From: Mucilaginibacter sp.
Lineage (GTDB): Bacteria; Bacteroidota; Bacteroidia; Sphingobacteriales; Sphingobacteriaceae
Reading direction: 5' to 3'
Length of the DNA stretch: 48,740 bases
Assembly: GCF_028288205.1 (NCBI RefSeq)
Contig: NZ_JAQBOD010000004.1
Span: 1-48,740 of the forward strand
A program made the position numbers and the translations under genes. Positions 31,032 through 41,637 of this stretch are shown here, piece by piece (positions within the stretch are counted from its first letter, which is position 1; every line of letters begins with the position of its first letter). The notes under the pieces were generated by a model. It was given only the letters and a program-made list of their open reading frames with translations. It was not told where the DNA came from and made no database searches.

Positions 31032-32003
31032 TTAAAAATCCTCGTCTAACGAGAATGATTTATTTTCCTGGTTATTTAATACACCGCTTTTTTGGTAATC
31101 GCCTACCCTCTTTTCGAAGAAGTTGGTTTTGCCCTGCAGCGATATCATCTCCATAAAATCAAATGGATTGCTTGCACCGTATACTTTATCATAACCTAAT
31201 TCGCCTAACCACCTATCGGCAACAAATTCAATATACTGGCTCATCATCTTGGCGTTCATACCAATTAAACTAACCGGAAGAGCGTCGCTGATAAATTCTT
31301 TTTCTATTTCAACCGCATCTGTTATGATGGCCGTTGCTGCTTCTTTTGATAGTTTATTATCCAGCATACGGTATAACAAGCAAGCAAACTCGCAGTGCAT
31401 GCCTTCGTCGCGGGATATCAGTTCATTGCTAAAGGTGAGGCCCGGCATTAAACCACGTTTTTTTAACCAGAATATAGAGCAAAAACTACCTGAGAAGAAT
31501 ATACCCTCAACCGCCGCGAAAGCAATTAAGCGCTCGGCAAATGATCCGTTATTTATCCAGCGTAATGCCCACTCCGCTTTTTTACCTACACAAGGTACGG
31601 TATCAATAGCGTGAAACAAACGGTCTTTTTCTGCAGGGTCTTTTATGTAAGTATCAATTAACAGCGCATAGGTTTCAGAGTGGATATTCTCCATCATGAT
31701 CTGGAAACCGTAGAAACAACGCGCCTCTGGCAATTGTACCTCGCTCATAAAATTTACAGCCAGGTTTTCGTTCACAATACCATCGCTTGCCGCGAAAAAT
31801 GCAAGAATGTGCGACACGAAATGTTTTTCGCCTGAGTTAAGACTTTCCCAATGTTTCAGATCATCAGAAAGGTCAATTTCTTCGGCGGTCCAAAAACTTG
31901 CTTCACATTTTTTATACATCTCCCAAATAGCGGGATATTTGATAGGTAGAATAACAAAGCGATCCTTGTTCTCTTTCAATAATAATTCAGTTTCTTCCGC
32001 CAT
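31032..32003 (-). CDS. nrdB: Ribonucleoside-diphosphate reductase, beta subunit
   Basis: 323 aa. Provides the tyrosyl radical and di-iron site. Seen are the ligand motifs [11 protein letters not shown] (carboxylate), [20 protein letters not shown], which contains the radical Tyr position and the Glu/His ligands, [15 protein letters not shown], and [19 protein letters not shown] with the second Glu/His set. The C-terminus SFSLDEDF is the peptide that docks into the alpha subunit. It is eukaryote-like in sequence, common for Bacteroidota. It precedes nrdA on the same strand. Confidence 0.96.
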   Translation of the reverse strand: MAEETELLLKENKDRFVILPIKYPAIWEMYKKCEASFWTAEEIDLSDDLKHWESLNSGEKHFVSHILAFFAASDGIVNENLAVNFMSEVQLPEARCFYGFQIMMENIHSETYALLIDTYIKDPAEKDRLFHAIDTVPCVGKKAEWALRWINNGSFAERLIAFAAVEGIFFSGSFCSIFWLKKRGLMPGLTFSNELISRDEGMHCEFACLLYRMLDNKLSKEAATAIITDAVEIEKEFISDALPVSLIGMNAKMMSQYIEFVADRWLGELGYDKVYGASNPFDFMEMISLQGKTNFFEKRVGDYQKSGVLNNQENKSFSLDEDF

Positions 32004-32416
32004 GTGTTACAATTTTTTAATATTCAACTTCTAAAGTTTTTAAAACCTGCTGCCTGGTAATTTTAGCCGACAATGCCGCCGGGTAGTTGTTGTTAAACAA
32101 TGATAAATACATTTCTATCACCTTAAACTACTCTAAACAATCACCCTCACTAATCCTTACTAAATTACTTAACAGGTACATCAGCCCATGATTTTATCAT
32201 GGTTTTCCATTTTTACCGGCAAGGATCACCGATAATTTGGATAGCTTTAAAGAACTTATAATCCAAAGATATGGTTTGAGATTTTCCATTGTTAGTGATA
32301 GTTTTACACATCCCCTATAAGTTATAAACAAAATTTTTGTGGAGAGTAGAAACGGGTGATTAGTAGCACATTAAAACACCATTAACTAATTATTAAATTA
32401 ATGGACTAAATATTTG
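32004..32416. other. 413-bp gene-free region upstream of nrdB
   Basis: No coding frame is supported. The only promoter match seen is TATCTTTG on the minus strand at 32264-32271, which would give nrdB a leader of about 250 nt. I looked for a recognisable riboswitch core and NrdR-type repeat boxes and found none with confidence. A long leader upstream of ribonucleotide reductase may hold regulation. Confidence 0.4.
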
Positions 32417-32779
32417 TTATGTTTTTGGAACAAATTTCATAGAAACAGAATTAACGCAATGGCGGGTGTTTTTTGGGGTTAAAAATTCGCCCTCAAATAC
32501 GTGCCCCAGGTGGGCACCGCAATTAGCACATACAATTTCTACGCGGCGTCCATCCGCATCCGGTACACGTTTAACAGCGCCGGGTATTTCGTCATCAAAG
32601 CTTGGCCATCCACAATGCGATTCAAACTTTGTTTCAGAAGTATATAATGGCGTATCGCATCTTTTGCAAACGTATAAACCCTCTGCTTTATTATTTAATA
32701 ATGACCCGGTAAATGGCTGCTCTGTTCCTTTATGTAATATCACCCATTCTTCGTCGGGTGTTAAATTATTGTATTCCAT
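32417..32779 (-). CDS. msrB: Peptide-methionine (R)-S-oxide reductase
   Basis: 120 aa, cytoplasmic. Repairs oxidised methionine (R form) with thioredoxin. Zinc-binding pairs are Cys38/Cys41 and Cys84/Cys87, the catalytic Cys108 lies in RHCVNSVSM, and Cys56 in SHCGWPSF may be the resolving residue. HCGWPSF and GHVFEGEF are hallmark motifs. It is shorter than fused MsrAB proteins. Separate transcription on the minus strand, upstream of a repeat and the serine hydrolase gene. Confidence 0.94.
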   Translation of the reverse strand: MEYNNLTPDEEWVILHKGTEQPFTGSLLNNKAEGLYVCKRCDTPLYTSETKFESHCGWPSFDDEIPGAVKRVPDADGRRVEIVCANCGAHLGHVFEGEFLTPKNTRHCVNSVSMKFVPKT

Positions 32780-32892
32780 ATTAATTATTAATTAAGTGAA
32801 ATATTGATTTCACACTTATACAATATACGACAAATTAAGGGGATTGATTGTTTTGAAATGGATGTTGACACTGGTTTGACCTAAACAAAATG

Positions 32893-32964
32893 GGTGTCAC
32901 ACAACTCCGCCGAAGTGTGTATAAATGCCTTTACGCTCATACTTCAACGGACTCAGCATGGCAT
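32893..32964. repeat. Palindromic repeat, TGCTGAG type, second copy
   Basis: Contains GCCTTTACGCTCA (32927-32947) shared with 4072-4092. Its reverse complement begins GGATGCCATGCTGAGTC, close to the TGTCATGCTGAG start there. GTCACAC / GTGTG arms are nested. It lies just past the serine hydrolase 3' end (stop at 32971). Confidence 0.5.
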
Positions 32965-32970
32965 CCTACG

Positions 32971-34515
32971 CTATTTACTAACCACATCCAAATGATACTC
33001 TTGTATCAATCCCGGCGTCTCTGGTGTTAAGGTAAACGCTACGCGGATATTTGTTTTTTCGCCCTGCATAATAAAGTAGCCGCGCATTTGGTTTTCTGCT
33101 ACTATCTCACCAACACCGGTTATTTTACCCGCTTTAGCAAACGCGTCTGCAGCGGCAATTTTTAACTGCTCGGGAAAGTAATCCATAAAAAAGTTCATGG
33201 CAAATATGCCACTGGCTTTTGCGGTGCTCCAGTTGGCAATTACTTTTAGCAAATCGCTTTTTCGTTGCTCTAATATGGCTGAAGCAGGTAATTGCCTTGG
33301 TTTTATTCCCGAAAGTGCAAGCAAGGTATCCAGTACCTGATTATTGGGCGCCCCTGCCCTTGCATAGGTTAAATTAGCGAAGCAAACCACGCCGATGCCA
33401 TACTCAGGCATAATGTTCCACTGACTGCCAAAGCCCGGTAAACCGCCGGTATGGCCAACATAGGTGCGGTTATCACAATCTTTTTCCCAACGCAAACCAT
33501 AGCAATAAGCCGTAACATTAGGGCACGGCCTGCCGGTTGTAGTTTTTGCATTTGATGATAGCGCGTTTACATCCCACGGGTATTGCATTTCGCGGATGGA
33601 GCTGCGTTTTATCGGACCGGTCTCGGCATCATCCCTTGGCGGCCAGGCATCCAAATGCGCAGCCATATATTTACTAAAATCTTCTATGGTAGTTATTAAA
33701 CCACCCATAGCACCGTAAGAACCGTCGTGTAGTAAAGGTTGCTCTACCCATTTATTATCCAGCCAGCGGTAGCCATGTGCCAGTTTATTTTTAGGCACTT
33801 TGGTGTATTCCCAATAAGTATGGGTCATGCCCAACGGTTTTAAAATATATTCGGTTATATAATCCTCGTAAGTTTTGCCTGATACTTTTTTTATGATGTA
33901 TCCCAAAGTAGCAAAGCCCAGGTTACTATATTCATAGCCTAACCCCGGATTGTTAGAAAAAGAAATACCTTTTTTATAAAGCGCTATCAATTCGTCGTCA
34001 CTATCGGCCAGTTGTCTGTCGCCCCATGGATTATCTTCCGGGTATCCGGATGTATGGGTCAATAAGTTTTTTATGGTGATGGGTGTAGCGTCTTTGGTTA
34101 GATATTTCAATCCCTTCATTTCGGGGATATACATATAAGCCGGGTCATCCAACTTCAACCTGCCTTCATCGCGCAGCTTTAATATGGCCATAGCGGTTAA
34201 GCTTTTGGTCATGGAAGCAATACGGAAATCTGAATTCGCATCTGCCGGTATCTTTGCATCAATATCGGTATAACCTATCCCCCCGCTGTGTACCAATTTG
34301 CCATCAACAACAATACCATAGGCCATGCCGGGCCAATGGTTTTTTTCGGCATAGTCTTTATATAGTTTATCTATTATGGCATAGGTTGATTCTATCTTTT
34401 TCAGCCTGTCCGCGTCCGCAAATACCGCAGGCTTGTAAGACTGCGCGGACGCCATTAAACTAACCACCGATAAGGTAATTGCAGCAATAAGGTGAGGTAG
34501 ATTTTTAACTGTCAT
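32971..34515 (-). CDS. Serine hydrolase, beta-lactamase/class C family, exported
   Basis: 514 aa. Signal peptide at 1-24 (ends MASAQ). The class C fold has the nucleophile motif Ser101-Met-Thr-Lys104, the YSN motif in GYEYSNLGFATLGYI and a late HTGGLPGFGS motif in place of KTG. The last ~100 residues are an extra beta domain. Related proteins are esterases, D-aminopeptidases or peptidoglycan enzymes as well as beta-lactamases, so antibiotic resistance should not be assumed. It stands alone, with a palindromic repeat at its 3' end. Confidence 0.88.
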   Translation of the reverse strand: MTVKNLPHLIAAITLSVVSLMASAQSYKPAVFADADRLKKIESTYAIIDKLYKDYAEKNHWPGMAYGIVVDGKLVHSGGIGYTDIDAKIPADANSDFRIASMTKSLTAMAILKLRDEGRLKLDDPAYMYIPEMKGLKYLTKDATPITIKNLLTHTSGYPEDNPWGDRQLADSDDELIALYKKGISFSNNPGLGYEYSNLGFATLGYIIKKVSGKTYEDYITEYILKPLGMTHTYWEYTKVPKNKLAHGYRWLDNKWVEQPLLHDGSYGAMGGLITTIEDFSKYMAAHLDAWPPRDDAETGPIKRSSIREMQYPWDVNALSSNAKTTTGRPCPNVTAYCYGLRWEKDCDNRTYVGHTGGLPGFGSQWNIMPEYGIGVVCFANLTYARAGAPNNQVLDTLLALSGIKPRQLPASAILEQRKSDLLKVIANWSTAKASGIFAMNFFMDYFPEQLKIAAADAFAKAGKITGVGEIVAENQMRGYFIMQGEKTNIRVAFTLTPETPGLIQEYHLDVVSK

Positions 34516-34597
34516 AAAGTACGCGATTGAGATATTCCAAGATACAAAATTTAATTATTGATTTATTAAATGAATGAATTAGTGAATGAAAATTGTT

Positions 34598-34677
34598 TGA
34601 CCCATGATTTGTAGGATTACCATGATTACCTAATCAAAATCAAGATATCCTTAAATCTATTAATCATGGTTCAGACC
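34598..34677. repeat. Inverted repeat with CCATGATT ends
   Basis: TTGACCCATGATT at the left and AATCATGGTTCAGA at the right are imperfect complements, about 50 bp apart, with another CCATGATT inside. It lies between sucD and the serine hydrolase, next to the sucD terminator. Similar sequences are common between genes in Sphingobacteria, as far as I recall. Confidence 0.4.
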
Positions 34678-34679
34678 AA

Positions 34680-34711
34680 TAAAAAATCCCGGTCAAACTG
34701 ACTGGGATTTT
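34680..34711 (-). terminator. Terminator of sucD
   Basis: On the minus strand AAATCCCAGTCAGTTTGAC pairs with CGGGATTT and is followed by TTTTTT. It lies 27 bases after the sucD stop codon. Confidence 0.85.
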
Positions 34712-34737
34712 AATATCTGCAAGCAAACCTTTTACCT

Positions 34738-35619
34738 CTACTTAGCTAACTTAGCCAATTCCTCGGCCATTGCAGCGCCAATCTCCGCAGGCGATTCTAC
34801 AACACGGATGCCGCATTCACGCATAATTTTCATTTTGGCAGCAGCGGTATCGTCGGCACCGCCAACAATTGCACCCGCATGGCCCATACGGCGTCCCGGA
34901 GGCGCAGTCTGACCGGCTATGAAACCTACTACAGGTTTAGTACCGTTTGCTTTTATCCAATGTGCAGCTTCGGCTTCCATGCCTCCGCCTATCTCGCCTA
35001 TCATAATGATACCGTGGGTATCCGGATCATTCATTAACAACTCAACCGCTTCCTTGGTTGGGGTACCTATAATTGGGTCGCCGCCAATACCAATAGCGGT
35101 AGTAATACCTAAACCGGCTTTAACAACCTGGTCTACCGCCTCGTAAGTTAACGTGCCCGATTTTGAAACCACACCTACATTACCTTTTTTAAAGATGAAG
35201 CCCGGCATAATACCAATCTTGCTCTCATCGGCAGTAATAATACCCGGGCAGTTAGGACCTATTAAGCGTGAATCTTTATCGGTTAAATATTCTTTTACCT
35301 GTATCATATCCTTAGTTGGAATGCCTTCGGTAATACATACGATAACTTTTATACCGGCTTCGGCAGCTTCCATTATCGCGTCGGCTGCAAATGCAGGCGG
35401 AACGAAAATGATAGATACATCGGCACCTGTTTGTTTAACAGCATCGGCAACGGTATTAAATACCGGGCGGTCTAAATGTGTTTGTCCGCCTTTACCAGGC
35501 GTTACACCACCAACAAGCTGGGTACCATAAGCTATCATTTGCGATGCATGGTAGGTACCTTCATTACCTGTAAAGCCCTGAACTATAACTTTAGAATCTT
35601 TATTAACGAGTACACTCAT
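34738..35619 (-). CDS. sucD: Succinate-CoA ligase, alpha subunit
   Basis: 293 aa. Joins CoA to succinate with NTP in the TCA cycle, here together with sucC, which is not in the window. The CoA-binding Rossmann domain has [15 protein letters not shown] and [10 protein letters not shown]. The ligase domain has [19 protein letters not shown] and the phosphohistidine loop GHAGAIVGG. It is single, with a promoter element and a strong terminator; separation of sucD from sucC is common in Bacteroidota. Confidence 0.95.
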   Translation of the reverse strand: MSVLVNKDSKVIVQGFTGNEGTYHASQMIAYGTQLVGGVTPGKGGQTHLDRPVFNTVADAVKQTGADVSIIFVPPAFAADAIMEAAEAGIKVIVCITEGIPTKDMIQVKEYLTDKDSRLIGPNCPGIITADESKIGIMPGFIFKKGNVGVVSKSGTLTYEAVDQVVKAGLGITTAIGIGGDPIIGTPTKEAVELLMNDPDTHGIIMIGEIGGGMEAEAAHWIKANGTKPVVGFIAGQTAPPGRRMGHAGAIVGGADDTAAAKMKIMRECGIRVVESPAEIGAAMAEELAKLAK

Positions 35620-35642
35620 TGGTCTTATTTCTTTTTGTAGCG

Positions 35643-35650
35643 CAAAGCTA
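35643..35650 (-). promoter_or_regulatory. -7 promoter element of sucD
   Basis: The minus strand reads TAGCTTTG, an exact TAnnTTTG match, 23 bp upstream of the sucD ATG. Confidence 0.65.
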
Positions 35651-35790
35651 AAATTATTTTTCGCCCCCTAAGGGTCTGAGGGGTGAATTTTTTGTTTGAT
35701 GATGAAAAATTTACAAAGCAGGGAGTTGATACTGGTTTGTCTGTCGCTTCGTTACCTGTCACTTATGGCCTTAACGCACTTGGCTTGCCC

Positions 35791-36205
35791 CGCTCAATTG
35801 CCGCGGTGGCTGTTACTGTTTGTCTTGATACAAAAGTAACCAAAAAATCAAGTCAGGCCGATCGCTGCCACCGCTCAAGGCAAAACTCCCGGCCGCGCGC
35901 CCTGACAGGCCACCGCTTCTTTTTTGATTGCTCAGAATTACTAAAATCTTGGCCTTAACCCACAGCCGGCAGCAAAAAAGCTTCGGATGAGCGCAGGTAA
36001 AACAGCCAGCCCGTGTGGTTGGAGGGGCATCAGGGGTTTTGCAGAAGCGAGGGCTGCGTGAGCGTCAGCAGGGCAAAAGAACGTAGCCCGTGGTTTTACC
36101 TGCGATGCCGGGCAAAGGCCTGTGCGGCAGAGAAGCCTCTTTGCTGACTTGATTTTTGGTTCTTTTCATCAAGGAAAAGAACAACGCCTGCGCGGCGATT
36201 GAGCG
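35791..36205. repeat. 415-bp GC-rich nested palindrome
   Basis: Outer arms of about 65 bp (35791-35856 and 36144-36205) are imperfect complements, for example CGCTCAATTGCCGCGG / GGCGATTGAGCG and ACCAAAAAATCAAGTCAG / CTGACTTGATTTTTGG. Nested inside are GCAGGTAAAAC (35993-36003) and GTTTTACCTGC (36093-36103). The interior is visibly more GC-rich than the flanks. The open frame of 91 codons across its left part follows the repeat and shows no protein pattern. The gap 35620-36306 has no gene otherwise. Layout suggests a mobile or structured RNA element; function unknown. Confidence 0.7.
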
Positions 36206-36306
36206 GGTGGATGTTGGAAATCAGCATACAAACTGGTTAAAAGGAAGAACCGGACGGTTTTGAAATAAACGGACACTTACACAACCGATCCGCAGAAAGA
36301 GGGCTA

Positions 36307-36942
36307 TTAATATTTCTCCCTAGCGGGAATTTTTAAATCAGTTAGCCCAATTAAATAATCGCAGCATTGATAATATTTACTTTTTGATTCTGGAGACCAT
36401 CTAACAATAAGGTGATAAGTATTCGCTTTTTTCCCCTCTAATATCCATTGAGCACCATCCATACCTGATCGTTCATTGCTATTTGTACCCATCTTCCAAT
36501 AATCTAATTGCTTTAATTTACTTTCAAATAAGTCCCACGTTGCCTTACTTATGATTTTATGTTTATCCGTAACAAGCTTTTCGTATTTTCCATTATCGCT
36601 CATTTTCCAATAAATCGAATACACATTGTTGTTTTTATTTATTCTAATAGCAATAGGGTGATGAAACGATCTGAGCCATGTGAACCTATAACTATTGACT
36701 CCTGATTTATGTTTATATATGACAGGCTCATTCATAGCCTCTAATTTCAGCGAATACCATAGATTTTCAAACGAAGTAATACCTGAATTTCTTTTTGATT
36801 CATCAACAGGAAAATAAAATTTCTTTGGCGTTTTCCCATCAAACATTAATATTTTTCGTCCAGAACCGAAATGCTTTTTTTGAGCTCCTGCTATATTCGT
36901 AAAGCCTAACGATATTATTGCTATAAAAATTATTCTTATCAT
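36307..36942 (-). CDS. Hypothetical secreted protein
   Basis: 211 aa. Signal peptide at 1-20 (ends GAQKK). The mature part is basic and aromatic (FTWLRSFHHPIAIRINKNNNVYSIYWKMS, YKHKSGVNSYRF, EKLVTDKHK) with a CC pair near the end (YYQCCDYLIG). No family is recognised. Its ATG overlaps the dctA stop (ATGA, 36939-36942), so it is translated together with dctA. That suggests a role linked to the transporter, but this is inferred. Confidence 0.65.
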   Translation of the reverse strand: MIRIIFIAIISLGFTNIAGAQKKHFGSGRKILMFDGKTPKKFYFPVDESKRNSGITSFENLWYSLKLEAMNEPVIYKHKSGVNSYRFTWLRSFHHPIAIRINKNNNVYSIYWKMSDNGKYEKLVTDKHKIISKATWDLFESKLKQLDYWKMGTNSNERSGMDGAQWILEGKKANTYHLIVRWSPESKSKYYQCCDYLIGLTDLKIPAREKY

Positions 36943-38171
36943 GCCTTCAATTCCGGACTAACAAACTCCCCCTCACTTTTCGCAATCACAATAGTAGCCA
37001 CACCATTACCAATTACATTGGTGATTGCCCGCGCTTCCGACATAAACCGGTCTACCCCTAACAATATCGCCACACCTTCTACCGGGATAACTTTTATAGC
37101 TGCCAGGGTTGAAGTTAGCACAATAAAGCCACTGCCTGTTACACCTGCCGCGCCTTTAGAGGTTATCATTAAGATACCGATAATGCCCAGTTGCTGCTCT
37201 ATTGATAGCGGGATATGAAATACCTGCGCCAAAAATATTACCGACATGGATAAATAGATAGTTGTACCATCCAAATTAAAAGAATACCCTGCCGGGATAA
37301 CCAGGCCAACGACAGACCGTGAGCAGCCAAATTTCTCCAGCTTCTCCATCATACCCGGCAATGCCGATTCTGATGATGAGGTACCCAATACAATCAGTAT
37401 TTCTTCCTTAATATGTTTTAGGTATTGCCATAGGCTGAATTTATATATACGGCAAATGATATTCAATACCACAAAAATGAATAGGATCATGGTGATATAA
37501 ACAGATGCCATTAACAATGCCAAAGGTTGCAGCGTTTTAATACCATAGGTACTTATGGTATAAGCCATGCCGCCGAAAGCACCTATCGGCGCAACCTTCA
37601 TCACGATGTGCATAATGTTGAAGAATACTTTAGATAGCTTTTCGAAGAAATCGATAACTGTACGCCCGGTTTCTCCCATACGGCTTAGTCCGTAACCAAA
37701 TAGTATGGCAAAAAATAATATCTGTAAAATATCGCCTTTGGCAAAAGCATCAAAAGCGTTGGCGGGTACAATGTGGGCTATGAAATCGCCCCAATGCATT
37801 TCTGACGCGGCCTTTTGATAAACCGCAAGCTTGCTGGTATCAGCCTTTACAGTGCTTACAAAGCCTTCGCCGGGTTTAACAATATTGGCTACCGTTACAC
37901 CTATAATTAGGGCAAACGTGGTAACTATCTCAAAGTAAAGCAATGCCTTGCCTCCTACCCTGCCTACCTTTTTCATATCGCTCATACCGGCAATGCCCAG
38001 CACAATGGTGAAGAAAATAATAGGCGCTATCAGCATAGTTATCAGGCTGATAAATGTTTTGCTGATGAGCTGTGCGGTTGGCGCAAATGGCTTAAAATAT
38101 AGCCCTACAATAATGCCAAGCACAATTGCAATAAGTACCTGGAAGGTTAGGTTGGTAAATAATCGTTTCAT
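36939..38171 (-). CDS. dctA: C4-dicarboxylate:cation symporter, DctA type
   Basis: 410 aa from ATG 38171 (MKRLFTNLTFQVLIAIVLGIIVG). Eight or so membrane segments with the two re-entrant hairpins of the dicarboxylate/amino acid:cation symporter family. Key stretches are GTSSSESALPGMMEKLEKFG, SFNLDGTTIYLSMSVIF and DRFMSEARAITNVIGNGVATIVIAK, which fit DctA (C4-dicarboxylate uptake) better than glutamate carriers. A frame extension to TTG 38198 adds nine residues and is not favoured. It is overlapped by a secreted protein gene at its stop. No dedicated regulator is visible. Confidence 0.88.
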   Translation of the reverse strand: MKRLFTNLTFQVLIAIVLGIIVGLYFKPFAPTAQLISKTFISLITMLIAPIIFFTIVLGIAGMSDMKKVGRVGGKALLYFEIVTTFALIIGVTVANIVKPGEGFVSTVKADTSKLAVYQKAASEMHWGDFIAHIVPANAFDAFAKGDILQILFFAILFGYGLSRMGETGRTVIDFFEKLSKVFFNIMHIVMKVAPIGAFGGMAYTISTYGIKTLQPLALLMASVYITMILFIFVVLNIICRIYKFSLWQYLKHIKEEILIVLGTSSSESALPGMMEKLEKFGCSRSVVGLVIPAGYSFNLDGTTIYLSMSVIFLAQVFHIPLSIEQQLGIIGILMITSKGAAGVTGSGFIVLTSTLAAIKVIPVEGVAILLGVDRFMSEARAITNVIGNGVATIVIAKSEGEFVSPELKA

Positions 38172-38200
38172 TATAGCAATAATACGATTATACAGCAAAT

Positions 38201-38238
38201 AAAAAAGACTTACAGAGTTTAAAAATTGCGTAAGTCTT
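38201..38238 (-). terminator. Terminator after the first WXXGXW gene
   Basis: AAGACTTAC (38205-38213) and GTAAGTCTT (38230-38238) form a perfect 9-bp stem; the minus strand continues TTTTTTATTTG. It separates the WXXGXW gene from dctA. Confidence 0.75.
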
Positions 38239-38260
38239 GATCTTTATTAGATGAGATATA

Positions 38261-38563
38261 TTATCTCCAATGTCCCGGTACCCAAACATAACCCCGCGGG
38301 TGATGAGCCCAATGGCCTGATACCCATATCCCACCCGGATGCGGGGCAACGGCCCAATATCCCGGGCGTTCAACATAGGTTCTGCCCCTGGGGGTCCATT
38401 CGCTTTCAATCCAAACATGATTTGCAGAAGGCCGGGCAGGACGAACAGTTACCGTACGATGATGTACCATACGGGTTCTTACTACAACTTGTGCGCTGCC
38501 ATTTGCAATTACAAATAGCACTATAGCTGCTGATGCAAATAAAATTCTCTTTAGTTTTTTCAT
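38261..38563 (-). CDS. WXXGXW repeat protein, paralogue 1
   Basis: 100 aa. Signal peptide at 1-24 (ends GSAQ), then a Trp-rich mature part with the YXWGXW-type pattern: VWIESEW, RPGYWAVAPHPGGIWVSGHWA and YVWVPGHWR. These short envelope proteins are common in Bacteroidota and proteobacteria; the function is unknown, perhaps metal or surface binding. Its neighbour at 38682 is a tandem paralogue with similar ending (TWIGGHWK). It is followed by a strong terminator. Confidence 0.85.
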   Translation of the reverse strand: MKKLKRILFASAAIVLFVIANGSAQVVVRTRMVHHRTVTVRPARPSANHVWIESEWTPRGRTYVERPGYWAVAPHPGGIWVSGHWAHHPRGYVWVPGHWR

Positions 38564-38681
38564 AATAATATTGTATTAATTATATAACTAAAGACAGCGC
38601 ACAAACAAAAAAGTTTAATTTTTTGGGCAAAAAAACGCCCAAATACTACATCCGGGGCGATCAATTTTTGGGTGCTGTTAT

Positions 38682-38972
38682 TTATTTCCAATGGCCGCCT
38701 ATCCAGGTGTATCCTTTTGGGGTTTTACTCCACCGGCCCTGTATCCATATTGCTCCCGCTTGCGGGGGAAACCCCCAAAATCCTGCCATATAATAGTGTC
38801 CATACGGATCCCATTCGGGCGCCATCCAAACGTATTTAGGCGAAGGTTGGGGAGCTCTTTTTCTTACAGGGACAGGTGGAATCTTAGATACATACATTTG
38901 CGCGTTGCTTGCTGTAATTCCAAGCACAAACAGCATGCTTAGTGATAGTAAAAATTTAGTAGCTTTTTTCAT
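38682..38972 (-). CDS. WXXGXW repeat protein, paralogue 2
   Basis: 96 aa. Signal peptide at 1-24 (ASNAQ), then YVWMAPEWDPYGHYYMAGFWGFPPQAGAIWIQGRW and YTWIGGHWK, the same Trp/Gly repeat pattern as the gene 118 bp downstream. The shared pattern and adjacency point to tandem duplication, but protein identity outside the Trp frames is low. A TTTGGGC / GCCCAAA hairpin lies between the two genes (38622-38643). Confidence 0.85.
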   Translation of the reverse strand: MKKATKFLLSLSMLFVLGITASNAQMYVSKIPPVPVRKRAPQPSPKYVWMAPEWDPYGHYYMAGFWGFPPQAGAIWIQGRWSKTPKGYTWIGGHWK

Positions 38973-39096
38973 ACAAATAATTTAATAATTGGAGTTTCAA
39001 ATCTAAAAAAAAATCAAAAAATCAATATTTGTAATTTTAATTTTATGGATGAGGGATGGGTGTTTAAATCAGGGTAGATGCATTAAAATTTCTTTG

Positions 39097-39253
39097 CCCT
39101 CTTTCCGCGCAGCGAAGAGAGGGCCGACCAGCGTAGCGTAGTCGGGGTGAGTAATCGCCACCGTGCATTAGCGGTAATGTCGCCTTGTTAGTACTCACCC
39201 GATCATCGCTAAGTCGCTCGATCACCCTCTCTTCCGCAAGCGGTAAAGAGGGT
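39097..39253. repeat. 157-bp palindrome of the CCCTCTTTCCGCG family, copy 2
   Basis: The left arm 39097-39152 matches 16218-16273 at 55 of 56 bases. The right arm, 39193-39253, is an imperfect complement (ACTCACCCGATC ... TAAAGAGGG). Each arm also folds on itself. It lies in the 367-bp gap upstream of ligA, whose remainder (38973-39096) has no other feature than a GGGTAGATG stretch like that at 4191. Confidence 0.8.
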
Positions 39254-39318
39254 TGGGATGGTGGATTTTTTTTAATACGTCCGCCCTGGTGTTTAAATAA
39301 AAAAGCATTCGTCATTAA

Positions 39319-41349
<2,031 letters not shown>

Positions 41350-41367
41350 GCTCGCTCTTCTTCTCCA

Positions 41368-41579
41368 CGTCATTGCTGTAAAGGTCAGATAATTCGGTAA
41401 CAGACATTCGATATGATAAATCTCATTTCTTAGTAAAGGTGCGAAATTATCAATATTAAATATACCGGACATTGATTTGCATGTGCATAGATTGCTTTGT
41501 TCCTCGCAATGAGTTATGTGTCCGACTGTTCAAACGCACCCTTCATTCCTGGCGGACGGACACGCTTAGCAATGACGTG
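41368..41579. repeat. Decayed copy of the CGTCATTGCGAG element
   Basis: The left end keeps CGTCATTGC only, and the right half keeps ATAGATTGCTTTGTTCC followed by TCGCAATGA. The interior shares GACATTCGATAT and TTGATTTGCATGTGC with copy 3. A GTGTCCG / CGGACAC hairpin (41518-41563), like the one beside copy 3, then leads to AGCAATGACGTG. It fills the gap between ligA and the DUF5686 gene. Confidence 0.6.
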
Positions 41580-41637
41580 TAGTTTATGTATTTAACAATA
41601 ATTTAACATCTATTATCTACAACCTTTTATCAATAAA

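Noticed and set aside
32004..32416. Cobalamin riboswitch upstream of nrdB
   Set aside because: A long leader is possible, but I could not find the conserved core, and the enzyme is di-iron class I, which would not need it.
32971..34515. Antibiotic-resistance beta-lactamase
   Set aside because: The SxxK/YSN fold is shared with many esterases and peptidases; there is no evidence of lactam hydrolysis.
35683..35958. Open frame of 91 codons (MNFLFDDEKF...)
   Set aside because: It runs through the left arm of the large palindrome, has odd composition and no protein pattern; the frame is a by-product of the repeat.
39064..39315. Minus-strand frame of 83 codons over the CCCTCTTTCCGCG repeat
   Set aside because: Composed of repeat arms; no start context and no family pattern.
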